The notes beneath the pieces are model-generated. The model ran no database searches. It was given only the letters and a program-made list of their open reading frames with translations, and was not told the DNA's origin. A DNA stretch of 61,738 nt from DATLXU01 sp035575515 (GTDB lineage: Bacteria > Acidobacteriota > Blastocatellia > UBA7656): positions 1-61,738 of the forward strand of contig DATLXU010000058.1 of the NCBI GenBank assembly GCA_035575515.1, written 5' to 3'. Of this stretch, positions 47,855 to 55,805 are shown in pieces. Position 1 is the first letter of the stretch. Every line of letters starts with the position of its first letter. Both the position numbers and the translations under genes were made by a program.

Positions 47855-50167
47855 GTGATCTCACAAATCGTTTCCCATTACCGCATCCTCAATAAGCTCG
47901 GCGATGATAAGGTGGGCGAAGTTTACCTGGCCGAAGACACGCGGCTGGGGCGACTTGTCGCGCTCAAATTCCTTCCCGCGTCTTATCAGTACGACCCTGA
48001 CCGTCACGCGAAGCTCATTAGCCAGACGAGCGCAGCGGCTGCGCTGCGGTCGCCTCACATAGTTTCCATCTACGACATAGGCGAGCACGAAGACACCATC
48101 TTCATCGTGATGGAATATGTCGAAGGCGACTCGCTTTCATCGCTCATTGAGCGCGGCCCAATTGCCCCGCGCGAAGCCGTTGATATTATTCTCCAGGTAG
48201 CTGATGCGCTCGACGAAGCGCACCGACATCAGATAGTTCACGGCAACATCAGAAGCTCCGTGATAATCGTAAACGAGCGCGGCTTCGTTAAAGTGCTGGA
48301 CTTCGGGCTGGCCGAAATCGCGGGGCGGCGGCGCAATGAAGGCGACCGCGACCGAACAAAAAAGCTCGGCCAGGAGACAGTCATTGAAGCGATGTCGGAG
48401 GAAGTCTTTTATATGTCGCCCGAACGCGCGTTGGGACGAACGGTTGATTATCGCTCGGACATCTTTTCGCTCGGCGTAGTTCTCTACGAGATGCTCGCGG
48501 GCCGCGTGCCGTTTGAAGGTCCGACTTCGACCGAAACAATCGAGAAGATAATTCATGAGCCGACGCCTCGGTTGAATCGTCTCAACTACAGCGCGCCGCT
48601 TGAGCTTGAGCGCATAATGCGCAAGTGCCTTGAAAAAGAGGCTGACCGTCGCTATCAATCTGCGCGCGAGTTGCTGATTGATTTGAAGAACCTCAAGCGC
48701 GATTCCGATTCAGGCGCGCTTGGCTATCAGCAGGCATCCAGAGCGACGACGAAGCTTCGCTCTTCGCCCGTCTCGCGCCGCCGCAAATCAATCGCGCGCG
48801 TGGCCGTCCTGCCTCTCGCAAATGCGAGCGACGACGCGGACGCTGAATATCTTTCAGACGGCATAACCGAAAGCCTCATCAACAGCCTGTCGCAGCTTCC
48901 GCGCTTGAAGGTGATGGCGCGCTCGACTGTGTTTCGATACAAGAGCAACGAATACGACGCTCAAGCGATGGGCCTGGCGCTTGAGGTTGACGCAGTGCTT
49001 GTTGGCCGCGTTCTGCTGCGCGGCGATAACCTCGTCATCAGCATCGAGCTTGTTGATGTGGCAGACGGCTCGCGCCTCTGGGGGCAGCAGTACAACCGAC
49101 AGCTTTCGGACATCTTCGCCATTGAAGAAGAGATTTCAAGCGAGATAACCGAGAGCCTCCGCCTTCGACTCACGGGCGAAGAGAAGAGGCGGCTCTCGAA
49201 GCGGCACACGGAAAAGACGGAAGCCTATCAGCTTTACCTCAAAGGCCGCTTTCACTGGAACAAGCGAACCGAAGCGGGATTGAGAAAAGGAATAGAGTTC
49301 TTCGAGCAGGCGATTGACATTGACCCTGTTTATGCGCTCGCTTACGCGGGGCTGGCCGACTGCTACACGATGCTTTCGTGGTGGAACATCGCCGCGCCCA
49401 AAGAAGTTTTTCCGAAGGCGAAAGCCGCCGCGAAGCGCGCTCTTGAGATTGACGACTCGCTTGCGGAAGCTCACGCTTCGATGGGAGCCGTAAGCGAAAC
49501 CGATTGGGATTGGGCTGCGGCGGAGCGCGAGTACAAGCGCGCGTTGGAGTTGAACGCGAACTATGCGACGGCGCATCAATGGTACGCAGAGTATTTGGCG
49601 CACATCGGAAATTTCGATGAGGCGATTGCTGAAATCAGACTCGCCGAAGAATTAGACCCGCTATCGAACATCATCAACACGGAAGTCGGATGGCTGCTTT
49701 ACCTTGCGCGCCGCTACAACCGCGCGATACAGCAATTCCGCGCGACCGTTGAGCTTGACCCTGAGTCTGCTCCGGCGCGGTGGCGACTGGGCGAAGCGCT
49801 CCTAAGAAAGCAGATGTTCGATGAAGCGATTGCGGAGCTTGAGCGGGCGATAGAGATGTCGGGGAGGAATCTTTATATGCTCGCTCGGCTCGGCCACGCC
49901 TATGCCGTCGCGGGCAAAAGGTTTGAATCGCTTCAGGTGATAAATGAATTGAACGACGCATCGCGCGAGCGTTACGTCGCGGCTGACGCAGTTGCGATAA
50001 TCTACACGGGGCTTGGCGAGACGGAGCTTGCCTTCACTTGGCTTGAGCGAGCTTACGAAGAGCGTTCAAGCTGGCTGACGTTTTTGAAAGTCGAGCCTGC
50101 CTATGATCCGCTGCGCTCTGATGAACGCTTCAACGATTTGCTTCGCCGCATTGGGCTTCCGGTGTGA
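47855..50167 (+). CDS. Pseudokinase-TolB-like-TPR signalling protein
   Basis: A cytoplasmic protein of 770 aa. Residues 8-275 form a Ser/Thr-kinase-like fold with the ATP lysine (VALKFL), DFGLA and SPERALG. The glycine loop is degenerate (LGDDKVGEVY), and the catalytic HRD-x-K-x-x-N reads HGNIRSSVI, so the catalytic Asp, the Lys and the Asn are all replaced. It is therefore probably inactive and acts as a scaffold or nucleotide sensor. Residues about 310-445 are a TolB-like/FlgO-type domain (VAVLPLANASDDADAEYLSDGITESLI). From about 455 at least six TPR units follow (AYALAYAGLADCYTMLSW...). This domain order is common in Acidobacteria, usually with an active kinase. Confidence 0.9.
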   Translation: MISQIVSHYRILNKLGDDKVGEVYLAEDTRLGRLVALKFLPASYQYDPDRHAKLISQTSAAAALRSPHIVSIYDIGEHEDTIFIVMEYVEGDSLSSLIERGPIAPREAVDIILQVADALDEAHRHQIVHGNIRSSVIIVNERGFVKVLDFGLAEIAGRRRNEGDRDRTKKLGQETVIEAMSEEVFYMSPERALGRTVDYRSDIFSLGVVLYEMLAGRVPFEGPTSTETIEKIIHEPTPRLNRLNYSAPLELERIMRKCLEKEADRRYQSARELLIDLKNLKRDSDSGALGYQQASRATTKLRSSPVSRRRKSIARVAVLPLANASDDADAEYLSDGITESLINSLSQLPRLKVMARSTVFRYKSNEYDAQAMGLALEVDAVLVGRVLLRGDNLVISIELVDVADGSRLWGQQYNRQLSDIFAIEEEISSEITESLRLRLTGEEKRRLSKRHTEKTEAYQLYLKGRFHWNKRTEAGLRKGIEFFEQAIDIDPVYALAYAGLADCYTMLSWWNIAAPKEVFPKAKAAAKRALEIDDSLAEAHASMGAVSETDWDWAAAEREYKRALELNANYATAHQWYAEYLAHIGNFDEAIAEIRLAEELDPLSNIINTEVGWLLYLARRYNRAIQQFRATVELDPESAPARWRLGEALLRKQMFDEAIAELERAIEMSGRNLYMLARLGHAYAVAGKRFESLQVINELNDASRERYVAADAVAIIYTGLGETELAFTWLERAYEERSSWLTFLKVEPAYDPLRSDERFNDLLRRIGLPV

Positions 50168-50173
50168 AGTGGT

Positions 50174-51295
50174 TCATTTCTTTCTGAAAAGAAAAATGTA
50201 CTCGTGCTTGAAGATGTAGAACCCGCCCGCAAGCGCGCGGTATCGCCAGAGTTGTTTTTGATCGCGCTTGGCCCGCGTCTCGTCAAAGTTTTTTACCACG
50301 ATGCTCTTGAGCGAGTAGCCGCGCTTCAAGACTTCATTCATGCATTCGAAGCCAAGAGGGACCCACTCGCCTTTTGAATACTTGTCGCCAATCACGAGCG
50401 CAAAGTAACGGCCTCGCTCAAGCAACGGCGTTGCATTGTCGACCGCTTCGCCTAACATCTTCAAAAACTCTTCCGCGCTCGCTGCGGCTGAAAGGTCTTT
50501 CGGGTTTTTTGAAAAGCCGATGATGTCGTGATACGGCGGATGCATGATTAATAGCTGCGCGCGACGTGCGCCAACGCGGTCAAACTCGCGGCGCAAATCG
50601 ATCGTTCGCGCGTCGCCTGTTATAACTTCTGTCGTGACCGAGTGCGGATTGCTTTCTCTTTCGATTAACTCAACAGCTTTTCGCGCGACCCGTCTGCTCA
50701 ATTCAACGCCGATGCAGTTGCGGCCAAGCCTGCGGGCTTCAATCAGGGTCGTCCCGCTCCCTGCAAAAGTATCAAGCACCCAGCCATTTTTCTTTGTGTA
50801 CCTGAGCATCAGTTGACGAGGAATCTGCGGGATGAAATTGCCCCAGTACCAGCTCAGGTGCGCGCCCGCCGTGTCGCGTCGCGGCAAGACCCACAGGCTG
50901 TCTGTGATTATCTCCTCGTACTCTTTCCACCGCAGCAGATTTATGTCGTTAATCTCAGTCGTCTTGATCTTTTCGACTGCGCGGCGGAGCCGTTTGATGT
51001 AATACCGCGCCCGTTCGATTGTTCTCGCTTCGATTATTTGATCAAGTTCTGAAGCTAAAACGTCGCGCCTGAGCGAGACAGAGTTTCCATTAAATCCTGC
51101 GTTCGACATTTGCGCGCGGCTATCGTTGTCAGAGCAAACGGATTCCTTTAGTGCCGCGATCTTTTTTCTGAGCGAAGCGATACTTCTACGAGCATCGGCT
51201 TCGTCGAGCAGGCGGATTAATTCATCTTTATTCAACTCAATCGAAGCATAGCCGGAAATTGCTGTTTCCATTTCTACATAATTCTTTGAAGACAT
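50174..51295 (-). CDS. Orphan site-specific DNA methyltransferase
   Basis: A SAM-dependent amino-methyltransferase of 373 aa. Residues 1-125 are helical and probably contribute to target recognition. The catalytic part has WYWGNFIPQIPRQLMLRYT (motif X), VLDTFAGSGTTLIEA (motif I, about residue 170) and LIMHPPYHDIIG as motif IV, with His in place of the usual Asp/Ser/Asn. It is expected to methylate adenine N6 or cytosine N4; the site is unknown. ATG 51295 is chosen over a start 22 codons upstream that overlaps the thioesterase. No restriction enzyme gene is near. It ends 6 bp from the converging pseudokinase gene. Confidence 0.88.
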   Translation of the reverse strand: MSSKNYVEMETAISGYASIELNKDELIRLLDEADARRSIASLRKKIAALKESVCSDNDSRAQMSNAGFNGNSVSLRRDVLASELDQIIEARTIERARYYIKRLRRAVEKIKTTEINDINLLRWKEYEEIITDSLWVLPRRDTAGAHLSWYWGNFIPQIPRQLMLRYTKKNGWVLDTFAGSGTTLIEARRLGRNCIGVELSRRVARKAVELIERESNPHSVTTEVITGDARTIDLRREFDRVGARRAQLLIMHPPYHDIIGFSKNPKDLSAAASAEEFLKMLGEAVDNATPLLERGRYFALVIGDKYSKGEWVPLGFECMNEVLKRGYSLKSIVVKNFDETRAKRDQKQLWRYRALAGGFYIFKHEYIFLFRKK

Positions 51296-51308
51296 AATTC
51301 GATCTGTG

Positions 51309-51725
51309 TTATTCAGCGCGGCACTGCTCAAACAGCTTTCTGTACTTCTCCGGAATCTCAACCTTCTCCCACGTATCCATATTCACGGCGACTTTCACCT
51401 GCGACGAGCGCACGAGCATTTCGCTCGATCCTTCGCGGCGAATCGCAAACTCGAACGTGGCCGAAGTCTGGCCTACGCGCGAGAGATAAACTTCAACATC
51501 AAGCATGTCACCGTACCTGAGCACCTTCAAGAAATCTGTCGAGTCAGAAACAGTAGGAAACCCGATTCGCTCGTCTTCGATCAACCGGTGATACGCGATG
51601 CCCATGTATCCGGCGAAGAACTCTTCTTGCGCGATGTGCAGGTAGTGAAAGATTCTCGGATAATAAACTATCCCTGCCCGGTCAACATCGCCGAAGCGAA
51701 CGGGAATTTTAGTTCTAAAGGCCAT
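51309..51725 (-). CDS. Acyl-CoA thioesterase, 4HBT family
   Basis: A hot-dog-fold protein of 138 aa. The signature VRFGDVDRAGIVYYPRIFHYLHIAQ (key residues D, D, G-I-V-Y-Y-P) marks the 4-hydroxybenzoyl-CoA thioesterase/YbgC type. ATG 51725 is preferred to the GTG one codon earlier. It lies in a leftward group with GNAT, creatininase-like and benzoate-CoA-ligase-like genes, so an aryl-CoA substrate is plausible. The DNA methyltransferase gene begins 13 bp downstream. Confidence 0.88.
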   Translation of the reverse strand: MAFRTKIPVRFGDVDRAGIVYYPRIFHYLHIAQEEFFAGYMGIAYHRLIEDERIGFPTVSDSTDFLKVLRYGDMLDVEVYLSRVGQTSATFEFAIRREGSSEMLVRSSQVKVAVNMDTWEKVEIPEKYRKLFEQCRAE

Positions 51726-51755
51726 CACTCGCTCGCGTCTTTCTTCGGCTGATGC

Positions 51756-52199
51756 TCAATTCTTCCAGTAAAAATCCGGGTCGTGCTTTTCCATCCAGCG
51801 TTCGGGTTGCTTTAATTCAGTGAACCCTACTTTTCGATAAAGCTCATGCGCGTCTCTGGTCGCAAGAATCCACCGCCGCAAGCCCTGCAACTGCGGGTGC
51901 GATGCGATCACCTCGACGAGCCACTTGCCTAAGCCTTCTCCGCGAAACTCTTCGAGCACGAACACGTCTGCCAGGTAAGCGAACGTCGCATAGTCGGATA
52001 TGACACGCGCGAATCCAACAAGGAGAGCGCCTTTGTAGATTCCGAACGGCAGCGAGTTTTCTACGGAGCGGCGCACGACATCCATCGGCACGCCCGCAGC
52101 CCAGTAGGATATTGTCAAAAACCGATGAATCGCGTCGAGATCAAGTCGCTCTGTTTCGGTGCTGATTGTGTATTCGCCTCGTGTCCACTCGTTAGCCAT
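51756..52199 (-). CDS. GNAT-family N-acetyltransferase
   Basis: A protein of 147 aa with the GNAT core: strand beta4 YLADVFVLEEFRGEGLGKWLV (about residues 74-94), which contains the acetyl-CoA-binding R-G-x-G-L-G loop, and the C-terminal HELYRKVGF. The N-terminal DAIHRFLTISYWAAG is typical of a subgroup acting on small molecules. The substrate is unknown. It lies 8 bp downstream of the creatininase-family gene and 30 bp upstream of the thioesterase gene, an arrangement suggesting a shared transcript. Confidence 0.9.
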   Translation of the reverse strand: MANEWTRGEYTISTETERLDLDAIHRFLTISYWAAGVPMDVVRRSVENSLPFGIYKGALLVGFARVISDYATFAYLADVFVLEEFRGEGLGKWLVEVIASHPQLQGLRRWILATRDAHELYRKVGFTELKQPERWMEKHDPDFYWKN

Positions 52200-52207
52200 T
52201 TGATTTC

Positions 52208-52978
52208 CTATGATGATTGTTCGTTTGATTCAGCCGCAAGCTCTTCCATCACCGCAGTGACGAGCATATCGGAAAGAGCTTCATACGACGCTTCGCCTTC
52301 TTCGCGCGACGCTTCGGCGGGATTGCCAAAATAGGCTTCGCTCCCGCCTGCCTCTGTAAACGTGCGCGCGCCCTCGCGAATCTTTTCAGCAATCGAGATG
52401 GGAACTCTTTCAAGCGCAGCGCGCACTTCGTCGCGCACAAGCTCAGGCCGCGCGGCCATCACGAGCGAAGTCTCATACGAACCGGCGTGACAATCTCCGC
52501 GACGAAATTCTTCCGTGAGCGTCGCGGCCCATCGCCTGCGCCGTTTGTCAGGAAACACAACAGCGCGCCCTAACAGTTCTTTCACCTGCTCGATTGCTTC
52601 GTTGACTGAAGCGATGTGCTCCGGCTCAAGGTGCGAGTTCGCAATGACGACGAGCCGCGCGCCCTGCGCATAAAGCGACGCGCACACATCGCGAATCAAA
52701 GCTGTGGCGGTCTCTTTTTTAATCGAAACGGTGCCTGCAAAGTCACGGCTGAAATCTGTCACGCTGTAAGCAATCGGAGGCAGCACAAAACTTTCAATGC
52801 TTTTTTCACTCAGCTTTCGGGCAGCGCGGCGCGACATCTCTTCAGAGATAATCACGTCGGTTGCAAGCGGCAGATGCGGCCCGTGCGCTTCGGTTGAGCC
52901 TACTGGGAGAATCACGACTGCGCCGCGCCTTATCGCCTCGCGCGCCTCTTTCCATGTGAGATGATGAAATTCAGTCAT
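52208..52978 (-). CDS. Creatininase-family amidohydrolase
   Basis: A metal-dependent amidohydrolase of 256 aa. ATG 52978 begins MTEFHHLTWKEA, the normal family opening; the 19-codon extension to 53035 runs through repeat F and is rejected. Metal ligands appear in PVGSTEAHGPHLPLATD (about residues 27-43), and Glu in CHAGSYETS (about 155-163). In place of the usual NGHGGN there is NSHLEPEH. Relatives hydrolyse creatinine, formamides or peptide intermediates (MftE in mycofactocin maturation). No mycofactocin genes are near, so the substrate is unknown. Heptamer repeat F fills its upstream region. Confidence 0.87.
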   Translation of the reverse strand: MTEFHHLTWKEAREAIRRGAVVILPVGSTEAHGPHLPLATDVIISEEMSRRAARKLSEKSIESFVLPPIAYSVTDFSRDFAGTVSIKKETATALIRDVCASLYAQGARLVVIANSHLEPEHIASVNEAIEQVKELLGRAVVFPDKRRRRWAATLTEEFRRGDCHAGSYETSLVMAARPELVRDEVRAALERVPISIAEKIREGARTFTEAGGSEAYFGNPAEASREEGEASYEALSDMLVTAVMEELAAESNEQSS

Positions 52979-53107
52979 GATCAGGGGGCAGAGGTCAGGG
53001 GTCAGGGACGGGATTAGAATAAACGTTGCCTTCAAAGTGGCTCCCAGAGCCGGTTTGGAGAGAATACTTATTCCGGCCCTAACCCCCGGCCCCTGACGCC
53101 CGACCCA
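52979..53107. repeat. Heptamer fold-back element F with a palindrome in its loop
   Basis: Left units TCAGGGG, GCAGAGG, TCAGGGG, TCAGGGA (52981-53008). Right side 53073-53107 in inverted orientation (CCGGCCC, TAACCCC, CGGCCCC, TGACGCC, CGACCCA). The loop carries the GGCTC..GAGCC palindrome (53034-53056). Read leftward, the right side encodes the last 12 residues of the acyl-CoA ligase (GSGVRGRGLGPE); the TAA lies at the edge of the loop. Confidence 0.82.
53034..53056. repeat. GGCTC..GAGCC palindrome, copy 4
   Basis: AAAGTGGCTCCCAGAGCCGG followed by TTT. It is inverted relative to copies 1-3 and preceded by GTTGCCTTC, the complement of the GAAGGCAAC-like flank of copy 3. It lies in the loop of heptamer element F. 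Confidence 0.72.
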
Positions 53108-54678
53108 TGCTTCAGCGCCTTTCTATCTATCTTGCCGCGATCATTTTTAGGAAGCTCATCTCTAAACTCGATCCAGCGCGGGTACTTGTAGAGCGCAAGG
53201 CGACTCTTCACGTAATCCTTCAGCTCGCGCTCCATCTCCGCGCCCGCCGTGAATCCTTCCTGAACGACGATGAACGCTTTCGGCTTAACTAATCCCTGCT
53301 CGTCGCTTGCGCCAACGACGGCACACTCGCGCACCGCTTCGTGCTCAAGCAAACAGTTTTCAATCTCAGTTGGCGACACGTAAATGCCGCTCACTTTCAG
53401 CATCTCGTCCGTCCGTCCGCAGTACCAGTAATAACCTCGCTCATCAATGCGGAACTGATCTCCGGTCGTGCACCAGTCCCCCACAAAGGTCGCTTTCGAT
53501 TTTTCGTGCGCGTTCCAGTAGCAGAGCGCAGCCGAATCGCCTTTGATCTTGAGCGTTCCCATCTCGCCCGTTGCCACCTCGCGCCCTTCCGCGTCGACTA
53601 TCTTCGCCTCGTAGCCGGGAACTATTCGACCGAGCGAGCCGGGCACGACATCGCCCGGATAGTTTGTGATGTAGATGTGAAACATCTCTGCCGAGCCTAT
53701 GCCGTCGAGTATCTCAACGCCGAACGCCTCCATCCATCGCGCGTAAAGCTCAGGCGGGAGCGCCTCGCCCGCGGATAAGCAGAATCGCAGGCTCGACAGG
53801 TCATAACGCTCGCGCGCTCCTTCGACCTGAAGCATAGCGTTTATCATTGTCGGCACGCTCGTCAGAATCGTCGGGCGGAATTTTTGAATCATCTCGAACA
53901 TCGTTTCTGCCGTCGAGCGTTCAGAAAAAAGAGCCGTCGCGCCGCCGACCGCAAACGGGAAGAGCAGGTTCGTGCCAGTCGCGTAGCCGAAGAACAATTT
54001 CGGAACCGACAGCGTGATGTCACTGTCATTAATCTTCAAAACCTGCTTGGCATAGCACTCCGTGTTGTACGGCAGGTCGTGTTGGAGATGAACTGCAGCT
54101 TTCGGGTGGCCCGTCGAGCCTGATGTGAACAGCCATATTGCCAGATCGTCGCGCGTCGTCGGCGCTGTCTCAAGACGATCTGAAGCGGAAGAGATGGCCT
54201 GCTCGAACGGGACGAGCGACGAGCGGCCCGCCGTGCCCTCAATGCTGCCGGTCACTTTGGTGCCAGCGACAAGGATGTGGCGAATGTAGCGCGAGCGCGA
54301 AGCGGCGGGCGCAAATCGCTCCATCACCGACGCGTGAACGACGGCCACCTTAGCGCGCGTGTAGTCAAGGTAGTATTCGTAATCCGCGGTCGGAAGCATC
54401 GGGTTGACCATCGTAATGACCGCGCCGAGTTTTGCGACGCCGAACCACGCGGCGACGAACTCAACGGAATCGGGCAGCACGATCAACACACGGTCTTCCA
54501 TCTCGATGCCGAGGCTGCTGAGCGCATTACCCGCGCGGTTCGCCATTCGCTGCACTTCGGCGTAAGTGTACTGACGGTCTTCGTAATAGACCGCTGTCTT
54601 GTCGGCGTAGCCCTGCTCGATTCTTTCATCGAGAAAGTATTCGGCCATATTGAACCGCTCAGGGAATGAAACGCTCAT
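53068..54678 (-). CDS. Benzoate-CoA ligase-like acyl-CoA synthetase
   Basis: An adenylate-forming ligase of 536 aa. Motifs LFTSGSTGHPKAAVH (P-loop, about 190), DGIGSAEMFHIY, CTTGDQFRIDERGYYWYCGRTDEMLKVSGI (A7-A8) and the lysine in NDRGKIDRK are complete. The N-terminus (FNMAEYFLDERIEQG) and the GSAEMFHIY segment are typical of benzoate/4-hydroxybenzoate-CoA ligases. The final 12 residues are encoded by heptamer repeat F and fall after the catalytic lysine, so activity should not be lost. An extended -10 lies just upstream (54705-54715). Thioesterase and GNAT genes are downstream. Confidence 0.9.
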   Translation of the reverse strand: MSVSFPERFNMAEYFLDERIEQGYADKTAVYYEDRQYTYAEVQRMANRAGNALSSLGIEMEDRVLIVLPDSVEFVAAWFGVAKLGAVITMVNPMLPTADYEYYLDYTRAKVAVVHASVMERFAPAASRSRYIRHILVAGTKVTGSIEGTAGRSSLVPFEQAISSASDRLETAPTTRDDLAIWLFTSGSTGHPKAAVHLQHDLPYNTECYAKQVLKINDSDITLSVPKLFFGYATGTNLLFPFAVGGATALFSERSTAETMFEMIQKFRPTILTSVPTMINAMLQVEGARERYDLSSLRFCLSAGEALPPELYARWMEAFGVEILDGIGSAEMFHIYITNYPGDVVPGSLGRIVPGYEAKIVDAEGREVATGEMGTLKIKGDSAALCYWNAHEKSKATFVGDWCTTGDQFRIDERGYYWYCGRTDEMLKVSGIYVSPTEIENCLLEHEAVRECAVVGASDEQGLVKPKAFIVVQEGFTAGAEMERELKDYVKSRLALYKYPRWIEFRDELPKNDRGKIDRKALKHGSGVRGRGLGPE

Positions 54679-54704
54679 AGCACGAGGCTCCGAGTTGGAT
54701 TTTC

Positions 54705-54715
54705 AGTATAGCACG
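54705..54715 (-). promoter_or_regulatory. Extended -10 promoter of the benzoate-CoA-ligase-like gene
   Basis: On the minus strand CGTGCTATACT, with TGC before TATACT, about 30 bases before ATG 54678. It matches the TGTGCTAnnnT form in 10 of 11 positions. Confidence 0.5.
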
Positions 54716-54905
54716 CTCGAAACAGAGAGCAGTCCACAAGCATAGAAACAACTCGCTGGCGTTTCAAGCGCGGCGCGCTTGCGAAATTTGCCTGCGAGAT
54801 TTGAAAAAAACTTTGCCGGTAGGGGAATAACTGCCAGACGGCGCGGGATTATTCGATAGAGAGCCGGAAGTCCGGCCAGTCGCCGCATCATCAAAGGAGG
54901 AGGAG

Positions 54906-55781
54906 ATGAATGTAATAGATTTTGAGCAGAACCGTTGCCGCAGGATTCGCTCGCAGCTTGATTCATACATCAACAACGAGCTTTCGGTTGAAATCAAAAA
55001 CGACGTGCTCAATCACATCGAAGGCTGCCGCGAATGCGCCGAAGCTCTTGAAGCGCGAGCGCGCGTGAAGAATTTATTGCAACAGGCTGTGCGGCGTGAT
55101 GCGGCTCCGCAATCGTTGCATCAGCGCATTCGAAAAGATATTCGCCGCTCGTCTTACGCCTGGCCGCGATGGACGCTTGCGGCTGCGGCTGCCATGGTGT
55201 TGTTGGTAGCGACGTGGGGCGTTGTGCGATTTCTGAATCGGCCCGCGCCGCTATCTCAACCGACGGTCGCAAGCGTCGACGCGAACGCGCAGATTCTAAA
55301 GATTGGACTGGGCGATCACGTTCACTGCGCGCTCGACAAGGGATTAGCCGGGCGCAGATTCACCTTTGAAGAGATGGCCGAACGTATCGGGCCGGATTTC
55401 ATCGGGCTTGTGCCGATGCTTAAAGAAAAGATGGCAGGCTTTGAGACGGTCGTGGCGCATAGCTGTCGCTACAACAATCGCGAGTTCAAGCACGTGATAT
55501 TGAAAGAGGGCGAGCGCGTGCTGTCGCTTGTCATTACTAAGAAGAACGGCGAAGGCTTTACGCATAACGAACTCACTGCAGCAATCAATGCCGGTGGCGT
55601 GCCTGTCTATCAAGCCGCGATGATGGATGAGGCTCGCTCGCAGCAGTTGCAGGTCGCCGGGTTCGAGAGCCGCGATTATCTTGTCTTTGTTGTGTCGAAC
55701 GCAGCGCGAGAAGAGATTCTTCAAATCGCATCAGCGATTGCGCCCGCTGTCAGAGATTTTCTGGCGAAGCGCGAGATTTGA
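54906..55781 (+). CDS. Membrane-anchored zf-HC2 (anti-sigma-like) sensor protein
   Basis: A protein of 291 aa with a strong AAAGGAGG ribosome site. The N-terminal zinc-binding anti-sigma domain has HIEGCREC (HxxxCxxC, about residues 37-44), followed by one membrane helix (LAAAAAMVLLVATWGVVRFL, about 95-115). The periplasmic part (about 130-290) holds GDHVHCALDKG and AHSCRYNN, where spaced His and Cys could bind metal or form a redox disulfide. No sigma-factor gene is adjacent, so its partner is encoded elsewhere. GGAATAAC at 54824-54831 resembles the -35 of ECF promoters. The lactonase gene follows after 24 bp. Confidence 0.85.
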   Translation: MNVIDFEQNRCRRIRSQLDSYINNELSVEIKNDVLNHIEGCRECAEALEARARVKNLLQQAVRRDAAPQSLHQRIRKDIRRSSYAWPRWTLAAAAAMVLLVATWGVVRFLNRPAPLSQPTVASVDANAQILKIGLGDHVHCALDKGLAGRRFTFEEMAERIGPDFIGLVPMLKEKMAGFETVVAHSCRYNNREFKHVILKEGERVLSLVITKKNGEGFTHNELTAAINAGGVPVYQAAMMDEARSQQLQVAGFESRDYLVFVVSNAAREEILQIASAIAPAVRDFLAKREI

Positions 55782-55805
55782 ACCAGAAGTGAGAAGTTTG
55801 AAGCC

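Noticed and set aside
50174..51295. Methyltransferase as part of a restriction or BREX system
   Set aside because: Neighbours are a thioesterase, GNAT and a pseudokinase; no nuclease, helicase or phosphatase partner is encoded nearby.
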